64,000 nucleotides of DNA. It comes from Diphasiastrum complanatum (lineage: Eukaryota; Streptophyta; Lycopodiopsida; Lycopodiales; Lycopodiaceae). The notes under the pieces are model-generated. The model saw only the letters and a list, made by a program, of their open reading frames with translations, searched no databases and was not told where the DNA came from. Shown one piece after another: positions 49,011-59,843 of the stretch. Numbering within the stretch: position 1 is the first letter of the stretch; every line of letters starts with the position of its first letter. The position numbers and the translations under genes were made by a program. The stretch covers positions 22,439,436-22,503,435 of the forward strand of contig CM055093.1 of the NCBI GenBank assembly GCA_029204225.1, in the 5' to 3' direction.

Positions 49011-50197
49011 ACTAATGCGTCGTACGATTCCTTGTAGGCATATTCGTATTCCTCCTTAGTTGGCAGACGTCCATAGTCTGCCAACTATCCATGCATTCAA
49101 TTTAAGTTGAAATTAATTTAGGGCTACGTTGAAGCAGCTAGTCATAATGCATATTAAAAAATAAAAGCATATGAAATCAAAGATAAACTATAAGACTAGT
49201 GTAAGTTCACTTACCATGCTTGCTTGCAATCCCGCCTTTCCGCTCGAGCCCAACCTAGAATTGCCTATCCCATGCATCCTAGCGGCCACAGCATCTTTCT
49301 GAATCTTGTATTTATCTGGTGTTCGTTCATCCGCTTTTACATGGTTCCAATCATTTCTTGAACACCAGGAGGTCTTGGATTGCCTGTCCCTATAAGCTCA
49401 TTGTGCCATATCACAACGATGCCTAATCCATAAACTCATATGCTTATGAATTTCCTTCTCCTCGAATTTCTCTTCTTGTTGGAATTTGTCACGAAGGGTT
49501 CCAATAACTTGTCATTTATCGGCGGCAGGTTGTTCGGACCATTTACTAAATAATCTGTCGCCAAAATGGCGTTGGCATAAAGAATAGAGTCGGTCCAAAA
49601 CCACCCTCCATTTTCTATTGGCAATTATATTGCCTTGAGGATCCACGTCATAATAAGGATTTGTGGATGACTCTTCGGTGGGGGCGGGAGCCGCGGCCGC
49701 TTGTGAGGGACCACCCTCATCTTGGCTAAGCATACTTTGTAGTTGTGTTTTCTGCTCAGGAGTTAATGATTCATATAAGTTTTTTACAAAGTCTCCCCGA
49801 GCTTTCACCACTGCTTGACCCCGACATGATTACTACATTCATAAACATATAATACATTACAATAAACCCTAATATATTAAAATGTAGAAGAAAAGAAAAT
49901 CGATTACAGAACTTTAATGTATATTGGAGTGGAACTTTCATAACTGTGTTAACAAAAGAAGAGAGATATGCATGTAGAGCTTGAGCCTGCACCAAGATGC
50001 AAAAGAATCATATAAGCGACAATGTATAAGAATAGTACTATCTAAAAATTAAAACATTAGAATCATACAATAATTTTATGTTATTTGTGTTTTGTACTTG
50101 TGCATATATGCAGTTTATCACAACGAGATGAATTACATTCTAATCAGTCTAGCGATGAAGACACTACACAAGTTAACAGGGTAAGTAATAAACATGC
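49011..50197. repeat. 1.19-kb dispersed direct repeat, copy 2, with degenerate CACTA-type ORF (-)
   Basis: Matches 425-1611 end to end. The minus-strand ORF runs from about 49811. It retains GDFVKNLYESLTPEQ, PYYDVDPQGNIIANRK and the RTPDKYKIQKD segment that is beyond the stop in copy 1. It has its own stops (after PAADK at about 49512 and after RCDMAQ at about 49400). Copy 2 ends at ESYDALV and then diverges, whereas copy 1 goes on to the ORF stop. Neither copy is intact, and each keeps what the other lost. Confidence 0.8.
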
Positions 50198-50870
50198 ATG
50201 TTTTCTTGGTCATAAAAACTTTGTTATTATAAGTTAAAATATTGTGCTAAAGTGACATGTACTTGATTTTTGTTTTTCGTAAAGAAATTATTTTCAAAAT
50301 AAAATATAGTGCACATGCCTCAAGTGTGATGGACAAAAGATGCGTGAAAGACGCATTGTTAAAAAAAAATTGTTGAAGTTTGGACGAAAAGAAGAAGGTC
50401 AACCATCGAATTTGGAAGATGTTGAGGTTTGTTCTTCGAATGCCATTCCATAAAGTTGATCCATCCGTGTTTAGTTACAATTAACGTCAAGTTTTGGTAG
50501 ACATGAGAAAACAAAGAATGAAACAAATTGAAGAGGCAAACACAATTGGAAAAGAGAATAATCAACTTGATTCTAATGATTATGATGATGAGGTGCAACA
50601 CAATGAAGCAATGCACAACATGTTTGAATCTTACTTTGAAACAAATGAGAACGATGATATGCATGCATCTTCTACTAAAAATGGAGATCACAAATAATTT
50701 GAGATGGATGAGACGAGATTCTATTGCAAAAGGACGCAGACACTCCTCTATATCTTGGAGCATCCATTTTGAAACTAGCTACGTCAATTCTTATTCTAGA
50801 CCTTCAAGCAACATACAAATGGAGTGATCGTAGCGTGACATCTTTATTCGGGTACTTAACGCATAACACA
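50198..50870 (+). mobile_element. CACTA TNP2-type transposase N-terminal remnant
   Basis: Downstream of copy 2, plus-strand segments resemble the N-terminus of TNP2-class transposases. A Cys-rich CTCLKCDGQKMRERR (about 50308) recalls the transposase-associated domain. An acidic linker follows (50494-50697: NDYDDEVQHNEAMHNMFESY). Then comes DTPLYLGASILKLATSILIL, DLQATYKWSDRSVTSLFGYL (about 50738-50860), matching the TNP2 pattern 'PLYPGC-K-LS--L-LL-LKA-Y-WSDKS---LL-LL'. Stops and frame changes occur between blocks, and the catalytic region does not follow. Confidence 0.6.
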
Positions 50871-51038
50871 ACTATTATACTTTATAGCATATCTACATAA
50901 GTTAATTTCTTTTCTTTTCTAACAACTCACAATGCTCTTTTTTTAGGTTGTTGCATCGAATACTTCTGAAAGAAAATGTGATACCTAAAACACGAAAAGA
51001 GTGCTTCTAAGGATAGAAGCAGTTTAAGGAGGGAAGAA

Positions 51039-51560
51039 TGTTATGTCCATGGTTAGTAAGTAGGATTTAGTATACTCCTAGTCTTGGATACACGGTACTC
51101 CAGTAAATCAAGCTGTTAGTTATGCCACGTCATACTAGATGTGACCCGAAAGTAACTAATATCCTTGTGAGGCCCAGAACACACTAAATGGAGTTTAGAC
51201 AAGGTATGAGATAGTGTATGCATGTGTAGAGTTACCAATATAGTTGGTTCATGCTTAGGACTCTATTCTAGGTGACTCTATGTATAGGGAACTTAGGGCT
51301 ATGAATGGCTATGTGCCCAGGTTTATTTTAGCTCTATATATTGAGGCCAAACTCGTCCTACTCCTTATTATGATCATTGATTCATTGCCAGGGTTTCACT
51401 CTACCTTCATGCTTTTTATTCCTTGGCTTGGGGGTGAAGCTTCTAGAGTTGATTGGTTGCTTCTACTTGGCTAGTTGGTTGCTCCACAGTGTGTTTTCCA
51501 TTGTGTTTTGTCTTGTAAGTAGGATCTTGAGGGAGCTTCCCTTATAGATTTGTACATCAT
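51039..51560 (+). repeat. LTR-like sequence
   Basis: A purine tract AAGGAGGGAAGAA directly precedes TGTTATGTCC at 51039. Inside are a TATA-like CTCTATATATTGAGG at about 51330 and a T-rich 3' part ending near GTACATCATCA. The layout resembles a 3' LTR, but no partner LTR was found. Confidence 0.4.
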
Positions 51561-51562
51561 CA

Positions 51563-52215
51563 TTAAAAAAAAGGGAAGGGGGATAAAAATTGCCATACTT
51601 CAATGCCAAGACAATAGTGCATCAATCCTAGATCGCTCATGTCAAAAGCATTGGAAAGATTTGATTTGATTTCATCAATTAAGCTCTCATTACTTCTTGT
51701 AATAATCAAATCATCCACATACAAAACAATGAACACTATATCTGAATTTTGCTTTAGAATGTAAACATTAGGATCAGCCTTACTCTTTACCATTCCCCTT
51801 TGCTTGAAGTGTTCATCAATGCAAGAGTACCACGCCCATGGTGCTTGCTTCAATCCATAGATAGCTTTGTTGAGCTTACAACAAGATGCTCTCTCCTTGG
51901 CTCAACAAATCCTTGAGGTTGTACTAAATACCTTTTCATCCAGCACTCCATTAAGAAAAGCAGATTTAACATCCATTTGCTGAATCTTCCAACCATGGAA
52001 AGTAGAAATAGCAATGATAGCACGTATAGTTACCATCTTAGCTACGGGTGCGAAGGTTTTCTCAAAATCAATGCCTTCCCACTGTTCAAATCCTCTCACA
52101 ACCAACCATGCTTTGTACTTGTTAAGTTGCCCATTTGCTCCATATTTGATTTTATAAATCCATTTGCAAGTGATAGGCGTCTTACCATCAGGTAGCTCAA
52201 CCAAGTTCCACGTCC
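51563..52215 (-). mobile_element. Ty1/copia reverse transcriptase fragment
   Basis: On the minus strand from about 52204: LVELPDGKTPITCKWIYKIK, FEQWEGIDFEKTFAPVAKMV, IQQMDVKSAFLNGVLDEKVF, a stop near 51902, then LNKAIYGLKQAPWAWYSCID, ADPNVYILK and the catalytic IVLYVDDLIITRSN, ending at HYCLGIEVWQF. Domain order is that of copia RT with intact YVDD. One stop codon separates two otherwise well preserved halves; integrase, RNase H and LTRs are missing. Better conserved than the other copia pieces, so probably younger. Confidence 0.93.
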
Positions 52216-52531
52216 TATTTTTTGATATGGCTATAGACTAACCTACAGCTACTTACAGCTGGTAGCAGTTGTCAAGAGTAAATCATAAACAGTAACAAGT
52301 TTATCATTGGTTTCTAACATTCTATTAAAAACTCCTAATATGACTACCATGGCCTTGTTAAAGTAGTTTCATATGTTATTATCTTGACACAAGCAAATCT
52401 TTATCAAACTATCCTCCGTTTTCAAAAGATATGAAATTTTCTCGATTCCTTTCATAACAATCTCAATTAATCTCTCATCTACAAGTATAGAATGCATGAC
52501 TCAGACCTTGACATTCAAGAAAGAGCTCTTT
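52216..52531. other. no gene recognised
   Basis: AT-rich spacer between the copia RT fragment and the SINE-like units. Confidence 0.4.
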
Positions 52532-52741
52532 CATTACTAGATGACAACGGGGTTGGCTCAGTTGGTTAGCTTGACATCCAAAGTTTCTTTGGTCTCAGGT
52601 TCGAGCCTCCCCTTGGAAACCAAGAAGCATTACTAGATGACAACCAACGGGGTTGGCTCAGTTGGTTAGCTTGACATCCAAGGTTTCTTTGGTCTCAGGT
52701 TCGAGCCTCCCCTTGGAAACCAAGAAGCATTACTAGATGAC
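52532..52741 (+). mobile_element. tandem pair of tRNA-derived SINE-like units
   Basis: Two units (52532-52627 and 52628-52727) differ by a 4-nt insertion and one or two substitutions. Each contains a pol III A box (TGGCTCAGTTGG) and B box (GGTTCGAGCC) about 45 bp apart. Each starts with the 14-mer CATTACTAGATGAC, which occurs a third time at 52728-52741, so the pattern is DR-unit-DR-unit-DR. Secondary structure is not a functional tRNA (no proper anticodon stem). It fits a short SINE head whose target duplication became the recombination point for tandem duplication. Confidence 0.55.
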
Positions 52742-54584
52742 CTCCTCATTGGTGGATGTTGTACACTAATCTAGTATAAACAGATCATCTACGGTGTCTT
52801 ATTTAAATCTTTTTTAGTTTATCCAACTGCAAAATATTAGGTAGGAACAATTGGATATGGTCGAACCATCACACAAGGACAAACTTGTGGCATTGAATAA
52901 CTATCTGGGTTTAACAATGTTGTCACAGAAAATTTTCAGTTTCTTTAACATCCAAAAGAAAATCTTTAAATGGAAATCAACAGACGTGTATAGTTTACTT
53001 TGTAAACTTCTCATTGCAATGAAGAAATCGATACGTGATTCAGAATAGAAAAATTTGAAAGGGATCTACAGTGTCTACATAAGAGGAAACTGTGATTACT
53101 TTGTGACATATTGTCATTGTGTGGAAAGGATATATCTTGTTGGCAAGACTAGTAACAATCACTGAAGAAATCAAAGGTAAGCTTTATGCAAAAGTTCACA
53201 AAATGAGCCAAGAGAGATAGTTGACAAGATTAAAGCACATGAACATGTATCATATGAACAAATACTTCTGATGCACTCAGCAGTAGCTTGCTAAATTCAT
53301 GATTCAGAGATATAGGTCAACTGGAAATCTCTGCAACACATGGGTATTCTGTCACATTGATAGAGGTAGTCAAAGGATAACTAGACATATCAAGGACACA
53401 ACAGGCCCCAGATTATGGTACGGAATCATCTGGATAGAGAGGGATACTCAGATTCAAAACGGTACAAACAGATCAGAAACACATTATTACTTTATAAAGG
53501 CCTAATTGGTATTATAGTAAAGTAGTATTATCTACTGAAGGATATCACTGACTCCGTTTTACCAGCACATCAGAGAAGCAGTTTGAAAGAACTTTTTGAG
53601 TATTGACTAATACTGAGCAGAAATGGAAGAGCAAAATACTTAAAGAAATGTGTTTCTAAGCTGTAGAGGATAGATTGAAGTTTCATTGTGTATAGAATGC
53701 AATAATTTCTATTACTCCAAGTAGTGTTTCCACTCGGTTCAGAATCGACCGTTTCGGATGAGCCCACAAATCGTGGTTCTGAACCGGGTCCCCCTCGAAA
53801 GAATCGGTAATTCTCTTTTTTCTTTTTTCTAGATATAATGCTAAGATATATCTGATATAATATGTATAACATCTACAATGTTTCTGAAATCTTACAAGTT
53901 AGATTGTACATGCTGCTGGTAGAAAGCTGAAGCCTAAAACCAAATTAGAATTCAGTATTCACAGAATCACAAGTGCACATTGACAATGTTGCATGAACAC
54001 ATACACTATAACCAAACATATTAGAAGATGCAGTTTTAGGGGAGGAAATTCACTACCAAAGAAGGAATATTCTGTGGGTTAGTATCGTTGCTTTTTATTC
54101 AAGAAAATTGAAAGGATAGATTACAATACACGCATACATCACAGTGGCTCATATTTTCAAATTTTATTTGTGATTGATCATTGATCATTAATAACTTCTT
54201 GGTTTCAGTTTCTTGCAGAATAGAAATTGTTCAGATGCCATTACAGGATAGTGCCACTAGCTTCTGTTTGTTCTATACATTTTCCTTCGAGTTTTCTGTA
54301 TTCTGAAAGTACGGTGCAAGGAATGTGCTGAATGGTATTTTCTAATATGTGTATCTATTCTAGTTGCGCATTGTAACATATTACAAAGCACGCACATGAG
54401 CACTAAAAATATAGCTGAAGGAGAAGTCTCAGAAATATCCTTGAAATTCATATCCAGCTCCCAAGAATGGACAAGTATGTACAAGTTAGTTGGAGCCTCA
54501 CAAATTGGGAGACATCAAAAAGCTATTAAAGATCACAGTGTTCAGACAAGGAGCTACTAAATAACACAAACATTGATCTGCAAA
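52742..54584. other. intergenic, nothing recognised
   Basis: AT-rich. A 10-bp inverted repeat CGGTTCAGAA/TTCTGAACCG lies at 53735-53744 and 53777-53786, within a GC-richer pocket. No gene seen. Confidence 0.45.
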
Positions 54585-54631
54585 TTACTTCATCTCAGAC
54601 TTTAATAGAAATTTACTCTGAGATGAAGTAA
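54585..54631. repeat. 15-bp perfect hairpin at the edge of the duplicated kinase fragment
   Basis: TTACTTCATCTCAGA (54585-54599) pairs with 54617-54631 across a 17-nt loop. An overlapping second pair, ATAGAAATTTA (54605-54615) with TAAATTTCTAT (54628-54638), also exists. The right arms belong to the copied kinase sequence, the left arms are its inverted echo. Confidence 0.9.
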
Positions 54632-54730
54632 ATTTCTATGACGAATTCGGTTGATAACTTCTACCTCATTCAAAAACTCTGTGTCACCCTCAATTGTGCT
54701 TGTCTTCATCACCTTTACAGCAACTTGTAG
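54616..54730 (-). pseudogene. 115-bp copy of the neighbouring receptor kinase domain
   Basis: Identical in orientation and length to 55746-55860 of the kinase gene, with about six differences by eye. It encodes LQVAVKVMKTSTIEGDTEFL and NEVEVINRIRHRNLLHLR, i.e. the beta3-alphaC part with catalytic Lys and alphaC Glu, then runs into VNFY and a stop. Too short to fold as a kinase: a pseudogene fragment, lying 225 bp downstream of the parent gene's stop. Confidence 0.88.
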
Positions 54731-54927
54731 CTGCCACAGAATTCAGTAAAATTTACAGAAACGGCAACTTCTCTATTGTTTAACTTCTCCTGAAACCGAA
54801 ATGAGGCTCTCATAAATATGGTGAAGTCGTAATATTCCGAAGAAGCAAATGAGACTTCAGCATGATTTTCCAAAGATAACTCAACTTCAAAAGCCACCGT
54901 ACCATGAATAACCTTACCCTGAGCCAC
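54715..54927 (-). CDS. 70-aa ORF of unknown function next to the kinase stop
   Basis: Starts 27 bp past the receptor kinase stop on the same strand and ends inside the copied kinase fragment, in another frame. The sequence (e.g. GTVAFEVELSLENHAEVSFA, SFRFQEKLNNREVAVSVNFT) has ordinary protein-like composition but no motif I recognise. It may be a remnant of a diverged kinase copy or a chance frame in a 3' UTR. Confidence 0.2.
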   Translation of the reverse strand: MAQGKVIHGTVAFEVELSLENHAEVSFASSEYYDFTIFMRASFRFQEKLNNREVAVSVNFTEFCGSYKLL

Positions 54928-54954
54928 ATACCATCATCTGCACAGAAGTTGATA

Positions 54955-56958
54955 CTATCTCAGAAGATCTATGGAGTTTATGGATGATTGAGCACAACCG
55001 CTTCCCGAGGATGCAAAGCTACAAGCATTTGGAGTATCACCTGGTTTACTCCATGCATAAGAAGGAGGCCGATCGGGAATAGCAGGAATTTCACAGTCCC
55101 CTTCCAGCATTTTTAGAGCTTGAGATATAGGTGGCCTGAAAGCCACCTGCAAATGAGCACACAAGATGCCCACACGAACAAACCTCTCCATGACAGCAAC
55201 AGGACTGCTATCTCTGATCGTCTTATCTATAACTTCCAGCACTTTGCCCTCTTTTAATAATCTCCATGCCCAATCAACAATGTGGTATTCCATAGGATTA
55301 CCTCGTGATGTGTCTAATGCTTTTCTTCCACTCAACAACTCCAGCAAAACAATGCCAAAACTGTAAACATCAATCTTGTCTGAAAGATGTCCATACATTG
55401 CATATTCCAATGCTATGTAAACTGGTGTTCCTGCTACGCGCGTCGTCAAGTGACTAATCCCTTCAGGTGCTACCTTTGCCAAGCCAAAATCTGCAACTCT
55501 CGCATTTAGATCGCCGTCAAGAAGGATGTTGCTAGGCTTGATGTCTCTGTGGAGAATGGCAGGCTCTACCTCATTGTGGAGGTAATTTATCCCTGTGGCC
55601 ATGCCGATGGCAATCTTTCTTCTTTCAGGCCACGACAGGCTCTTTGTTCCACTGAAAAGATAATCTTCCAAATTTCCATTAGGCATGAGGTCGTATACTA
55701 GCAGTCTGTTATGACCCTCAGCGTTTGTGCTGGCAACGCAGCATCCTCTGAGATGAAGTAAATTTCTATGACGAACTCGGTTGATAACTTCTACCTCATT
55801 CAAAAACTCTGTGTCACCCTCAATTGTGCTATTTTTTATCACCTTCACAGCAACTTGTAGCCCACCGTAGAAATCCAGAACACCTTTGTAAACACGTCCA
55901 AACCCACCTTCTCCAATGATATTCTGTTGGCTGAAATCCTGAGTTGCTGTCTTCAGTTCCTCATAAGTGAATTGCACCAAACCAGTGTTGGGCGTCAGAG
56001 AATTTATGAGCATATTTTTTCTTTTTTCCAGCAGGCTTGCAAGTTCGCCTTTACGCTTTCTTCGCTTCCAAAATCCGTATGCCAAAGCTAGTAGCAAGCT
56101 CAAAAGGCACACACAACCAGCTCCAATACTGGTAAAGAGCACAATGTTCTTGTGGGATTTCTTTCCTGGCAGGTCCCTTGAGTCCATTCCCAGAAGACAT
56201 ACAGCAGTGGAAGGATTCATTGGACCTAAAGTGTTCAACACAGCAGCAGCATAGATAACGCTGAAGTAGACACAATCTGTACTGTGGTTTGGGTCAATGC
56301 TATTTAGTTTGTACACCACTTGTTTGATATCGTCTGTGCAGATCTGGCAACCTGCTTGGGAAGACAAATCTCCACTGCAAGAAGCGTCCATGGGAGACGG
56401 ACCAACAACTCTTTTCCAATCCGCTGTGGTGGTGATGCCTGCACAAAGCCTAGGATTTCGCACAAACATGGCCGGATCAGGATAAGGAAGTGGAAAGCAA
56501 CTGTTAACAAAATTCACGCTAATACCATTAGCGTGAAGCTGCTCCTGGTAGGCATCTAAGCACGTATATGCTGATGCGTTGTCAGGAAATTCAAAGAAAC
56601 CTGTGTGGCCAAGATACTCTGATATGCCTATGCCAAACGTGTTCAGCAGGGCTGAGCAGCAAATGTTGAAATCGACGTTATGGGCATCGTTCCTGCAGGC
56701 ACCGATTGTTGCTGGGAATCGGTTGACAAATTGGAAAGTAACCGGGCAAGACGAGGAGCTGTTGTCTGCAAGGATCCGAGATATCAAAAGATTGTCGTCT
56801 CTGGGAATTAGCCTGGGGATTCTGGAGCAAACGACATGCTTGCTGAAGAGGATCGTGCAGATGCTTAAGAGAAGAAAACAACGGCAAAATGAGAAGTCTA
56901 TCTGCAATGCTCTCCTCCTGATCAAACGCCAACAGAAGGCCAAGGCTGTCGAAATCAT
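54955..56958 (-). CDS. receptor-like serine/threonine kinase, SPARK domain (RKF3-like)
   Basis: Single-exon, 667 residues, predicted plasma-membrane receptor kinase of the RKF3/At1g11050-like group. A hydrophobic leader lies at about 24-44. The extracellular SPARK region is about 70-255, Cys-rich (CPVTFQFVNRFP, CCSALLNTFG, CFPLPYP, CQICTDDIKQVV). The transmembrane helix is about 271-296, followed by basic KRRKRKG. Kinase domain about 342-622: GEGGFGRVYKG loop, Lys372 in VAVK, alphaC Glu388, HRDIKPSN (Asp472), DFG at 490-492, LSDKIDVYSFG, and Arg608 in AFRPP. Catalytic Lys, HRD and DFG are present, so it could be active. The APE motif reads ALE (516-518) and the following region reads KIDVYSFG where KSDVYSFG is usual. 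The start at 56958 is chosen because it includes a leader. Ligand and pathway are unknown. Confidence 0.93.
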   Translation of the reverse strand: MISTALAFCWRLIRRRALQIDFSFCRCFLLLSICTILFSKHVVCSRIPRLIPRDDNLLISRILADNSSSSCPVTFQFVNRFPATIGACRNDAHNVDFNICCSALLNTFGIGISEYLGHTGFFEFPDNASAYTCLDAYQEQLHANGISVNFVNSCFPLPYPDPAMFVRNPRLCAGITTTADWKRVVGPSPMDASCSGDLSSQAGCQICTDDIKQVVYKLNSIDPNHSTDCVYFSVIYAAAVLNTLGPMNPSTAVCLLGMDSRDLPGKKSHKNIVLFTSIGAGCVCLLSLLLALAYGFWKRRKRKGELASLLEKRKNMLINSLTPNTGLVQFTYEELKTATQDFSQQNIIGEGGFGRVYKGVLDFYGGLQVAVKVIKNSTIEGDTEFLNEVEVINRVRHRNLLHLRGCCVASTNAEGHNRLLVYDLMPNGNLEDYLFSGTKSLSWPERRKIAIGMATGINYLHNEVEPAILHRDIKPSNILLDGDLNARVADFGLAKVAPEGISHLTTRVAGTPVYIALEYAMYGHLSDKIDVYSFGIVLLELLSGRKALDTSRGNPMEYHIVDWAWRLLKEGKVLEVIDKTIRDSSPVAVMERFVRVGILCAHLQVAFRPPISQALKMLEGDCEIPAIPDRPPSYAWSKPGDTPNACSFASSGSGCAQSSINSIDLLR

Positions 56959-57273
56959 CCTTTTGATATTACGAAGAACAGCGCAATGTTTTGGGGTGAA
57001 ACTTGCGTGATAATCGTGAGATCCTTGCTAAGACCAAGAGGGCAAAACTGTGGTCACTTAAGAACGAACATGGCAGATATCTTCGAGAAGGCAAGAAAAG
57101 GAAAGCTCCTCTTCTGTTGATAAGGCGTGGTGGGGAAAGAAAGTAGAGAACTAGTTGGGATGGCAACATCCCACAAGGCAGTGAAGCACAACAGCACTAT
57201 ATGTCATTGACCTAATTAAGAGAGATTTGGTTGCGTGAAACAAGAGGCTTGGAATAGAGGCGATATCTACATT
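56959..57273. other. 5' flank of the receptor kinase gene
   Basis: Expected to contain the promoter and 5' UTR of the minus-strand kinase. No distinct element recognised by eye. Confidence 0.35.
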
Positions 57274-57612
57274 TTATATCGTTGATGAATCTGCAATCTT
57301 GCCTCCAAAGTCCAACACATACTGCTCATCAAGTAACATGACGCCATCGACCAAATCGATAGCAGCCACAAAAACCCAATTGCTAATCTCATCTGTAGAG
57401 AAAGCGACACCACCTCAAACAAGCGAAATCTTTGACGGATACAACTCTTGTGCAATCGTAGCGCCTTTGTTTCGCTCACTGAAAATCATTTGTGCACAAA
57501 TAAAACATGACTTCTTACACAACGCCTTATTCCTAGCATCCGCCATCATCTGCGAAGCGCGATCAAGCACGCCACTGTTAGAAACCGCAACAAGCTGCTA
57601 CGGTGCCGCCAT
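57274..57612 (-). pseudogene. possible pseudogene fragment, family not recognised
   Basis: One frame from an ATG at 57612 reads protein-like sequence (SGVLDRASQMMADARNKALC, KKSCFICAQMIFSERNKG, ATIAQELYPSKISLV, FSTDEISNWVFVAAIDLVDG). It has only two internal stops (codon 5 and before GGVAFSTD) before a TAA at 57274. GC-rich third positions differ from surrounding DNA and suggest an old coding region. I do not recognise the family. Confidence 0.3.
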
Positions 57613-58848
57613 TCCATTCCTCACCTGGTCGACCCTGAGACTATCTGCTCAACTGCAGGCAGGCTACTAAGCTACAGATCTCAGAACCCAAGACAAGGTT
57701 CTATCTACACTACAGAATCTAGACTATAATAATAATAACAGCAGAAATATTATTGTGATGAGGAGAAAGTGTATTCAACTGCACTGTCTAGTCATCTCGT
57801 GAGCTGCTTGGAAACTCACAACACAGCACGCGAGCTGCGATTTGATGCACGCCCATTGCCAAGACCCAAGAGGCGAGGCGAGGCGAGGACGAGGACGAAC
57901 AGAAAAGGCAAAAGTCGCCATATTTTTGCGTAGTCGAAGCAGAAAAAGAAGAGAAAAGGAGGAGACGAGAGGAGAGAGCATCGTACGTGCGTTGTTGTAT
58001 TATATGGTGTCATGGGGGCCAGGTAGCCATAGCCACAGCCCAATATGACATCATATATATACACCGTTTACAATCAGCATATTTCAAACAGCCATTGCAT
58101 TCTGTGCACACCACACACCACCATCCTTGCAGTTTAGTTTGACGCTGCATTGACCGTCAAAAGCTAATTTGGCCGTAACATATAGGCTTTTTAAAAATTT
58201 GGCCTGCACATACAATTCAAAAACGTCATTTTGACATGTGCCTTTGATTTTTTACTTGTATAGATTCACAATAAATATAGTACACACATCATATGAAACT
58301 TCAAAACAAGTTTAGAACAAACTTTCACATTCAAGATTCAACTTTCAGCCCTTCAAACTTGAAGTCTCATCTTTGAAATCCATACCCATCTCTAAACTAC
58401 CAATGTCATTTCAAATTTGAAAGTCAACTGGCTTATCAAACCATCATTAAAAAAAAGCTTGACATGCAACCTCATGACACCACCAATGACCACTTCAGTG
58501 ACATTGATGGACTTCACACATCTAAGGGTCCGAAGATATATCACCATTTGATTAAAAGATATATCAAGGTTCACCACCTGACTGTGAGAGATTTCAACTA
58601 GTTTAGTCAAATTTGGTCATATTTGTTTATTTGGCAATTGAGGCCAATTTTCATATTAGACTTAGAGATTGTCATTTCAAAGTTATTTTAGTTCAAATGT
58701 ATTTGAATTACCACTAGTGAGGTAAGTAGTAGAAGGTCGAGTTTGGTACATTCAAATTTGAATGTTGGAGACATTGAATCTAGTCCACATTATTGGTAGG
58801 GTTTTTGATATGGAGAGAAACCAAGATCATTAATGAGACATGGATCTG
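57613..58848. other. intergenic, nothing recognised
   Basis: Contains a GAGGCGAGGCGAGG-type purine-rich pocket at about 57870-57970. Otherwise AT-rich with no supportable gene. Confidence 0.4.
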
Positions 58849-58858
58849 CTATATATAG
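58849..58858 (+). promoter_or_regulatory. TATA box candidate
   Basis: CTATATATAG lies 25-30 bp before a GAAGAGAAGCTTC start-site-like region and about 1 kb before the copia gag ATG. It could be the U3 promoter of that element's 5' LTR, whose limits I cannot define. Confidence 0.3.
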
Positions 58859-58881
58859 TTGTACACACGTGGGAAGAGAAG

Positions 58882-58883
<2 letters not shown>

Positions 58884-58943
<60 letters not shown>
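58884..58943. repeat. (CT)n microsatellite
   Basis: About 60 bp of CT, possibly within the transcribed part of a copia LTR. Confidence 0.97.
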
Positions 58944-58946
<3 letters not shown>

Positions 58947-59843
58947 TCATTTCATGTTTATACATGACTTCTCTTGGGTTCATCTATCCATTGGTGCACT
59001 ATATTGGTGATATCTTGCAATCTTGTGTGTAGAATGCTCATTTTATGCTATATTCGGATCCACACGTGTGAAATACAGTAGCTTACTGTTTTTGTACGAG
59101 GACAAGAACTTCATTTTATCTTATGTTTGATGTTTGATCAAGTTCTTATTGAGTTTGTATCTCTTTCATTAAGTAGATGCTGATTTTTCTATGATACAAA
59201 TGTGTAGATTGTGTTGACTTTCATACCAAAGATCAAGAGGACAAATTTGGATCTTAGTTATTCATATTTATTCATATGTGTTACAGGTTTTGAAAGAATC
59301 AAACACATCTATCAAAGATTTGGAGGAGTTTCTATCTCTAGAGCATGCTAGAAGAGTTTCTACTCAAAAATCAAGAATTTTGCATATGTAAAACTCAATT
59401 TAGCTTTATGAACTTAAGGAGTTCCGATTTCACACTTGGCTTATTAGAATTGGCCGATTTTTTATGCATTTGGAAGGCTTCATTGGAGGCTACAAGATTC
59501 TATATCAAGTTTTAGACAAATCCATGTAGAATTTGAAATATTCAATTTTTTCAATGATTTTGTCAAAACCCTAATTTTGATTGGGTCTCAATTTTGTGAG
59601 GTTGCTGGACTTCAATAGAGTGTGTTTGAATCTTAGGAAGTGGCAAGATTAATTAGATTGTTGGTAGATCATAGGTTGATCAAGATTTCTACATTCTATG
59701 TGTTGATTTGCTAGTTATAAGTGCAAGAAGAGAATTGAGAGATTCCATATGTTTGTGTTTTTTTTTGGAAATATTTGTTGTAATTCAAAAGAGTGCTTTG
59801 TGCATTGAAACAGGGTGAAAGAAAAAGATCAGGTCATTGCAAC
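58944..59843. other. probable copia LTR/leader sequence
   Basis: AT-rich, no coding frame. It directly precedes the gag ATG of the copia element, so LTR or leader is the likely content. A convincing primer-binding site was not found. Confidence 0.35.

Noticed and set aside
52554-52608. Functional tRNA genes in the tandem A/B-box units
   Set aside because: Boxes are good but acceptor and anticodon stems do not form and no anticodon can be placed.
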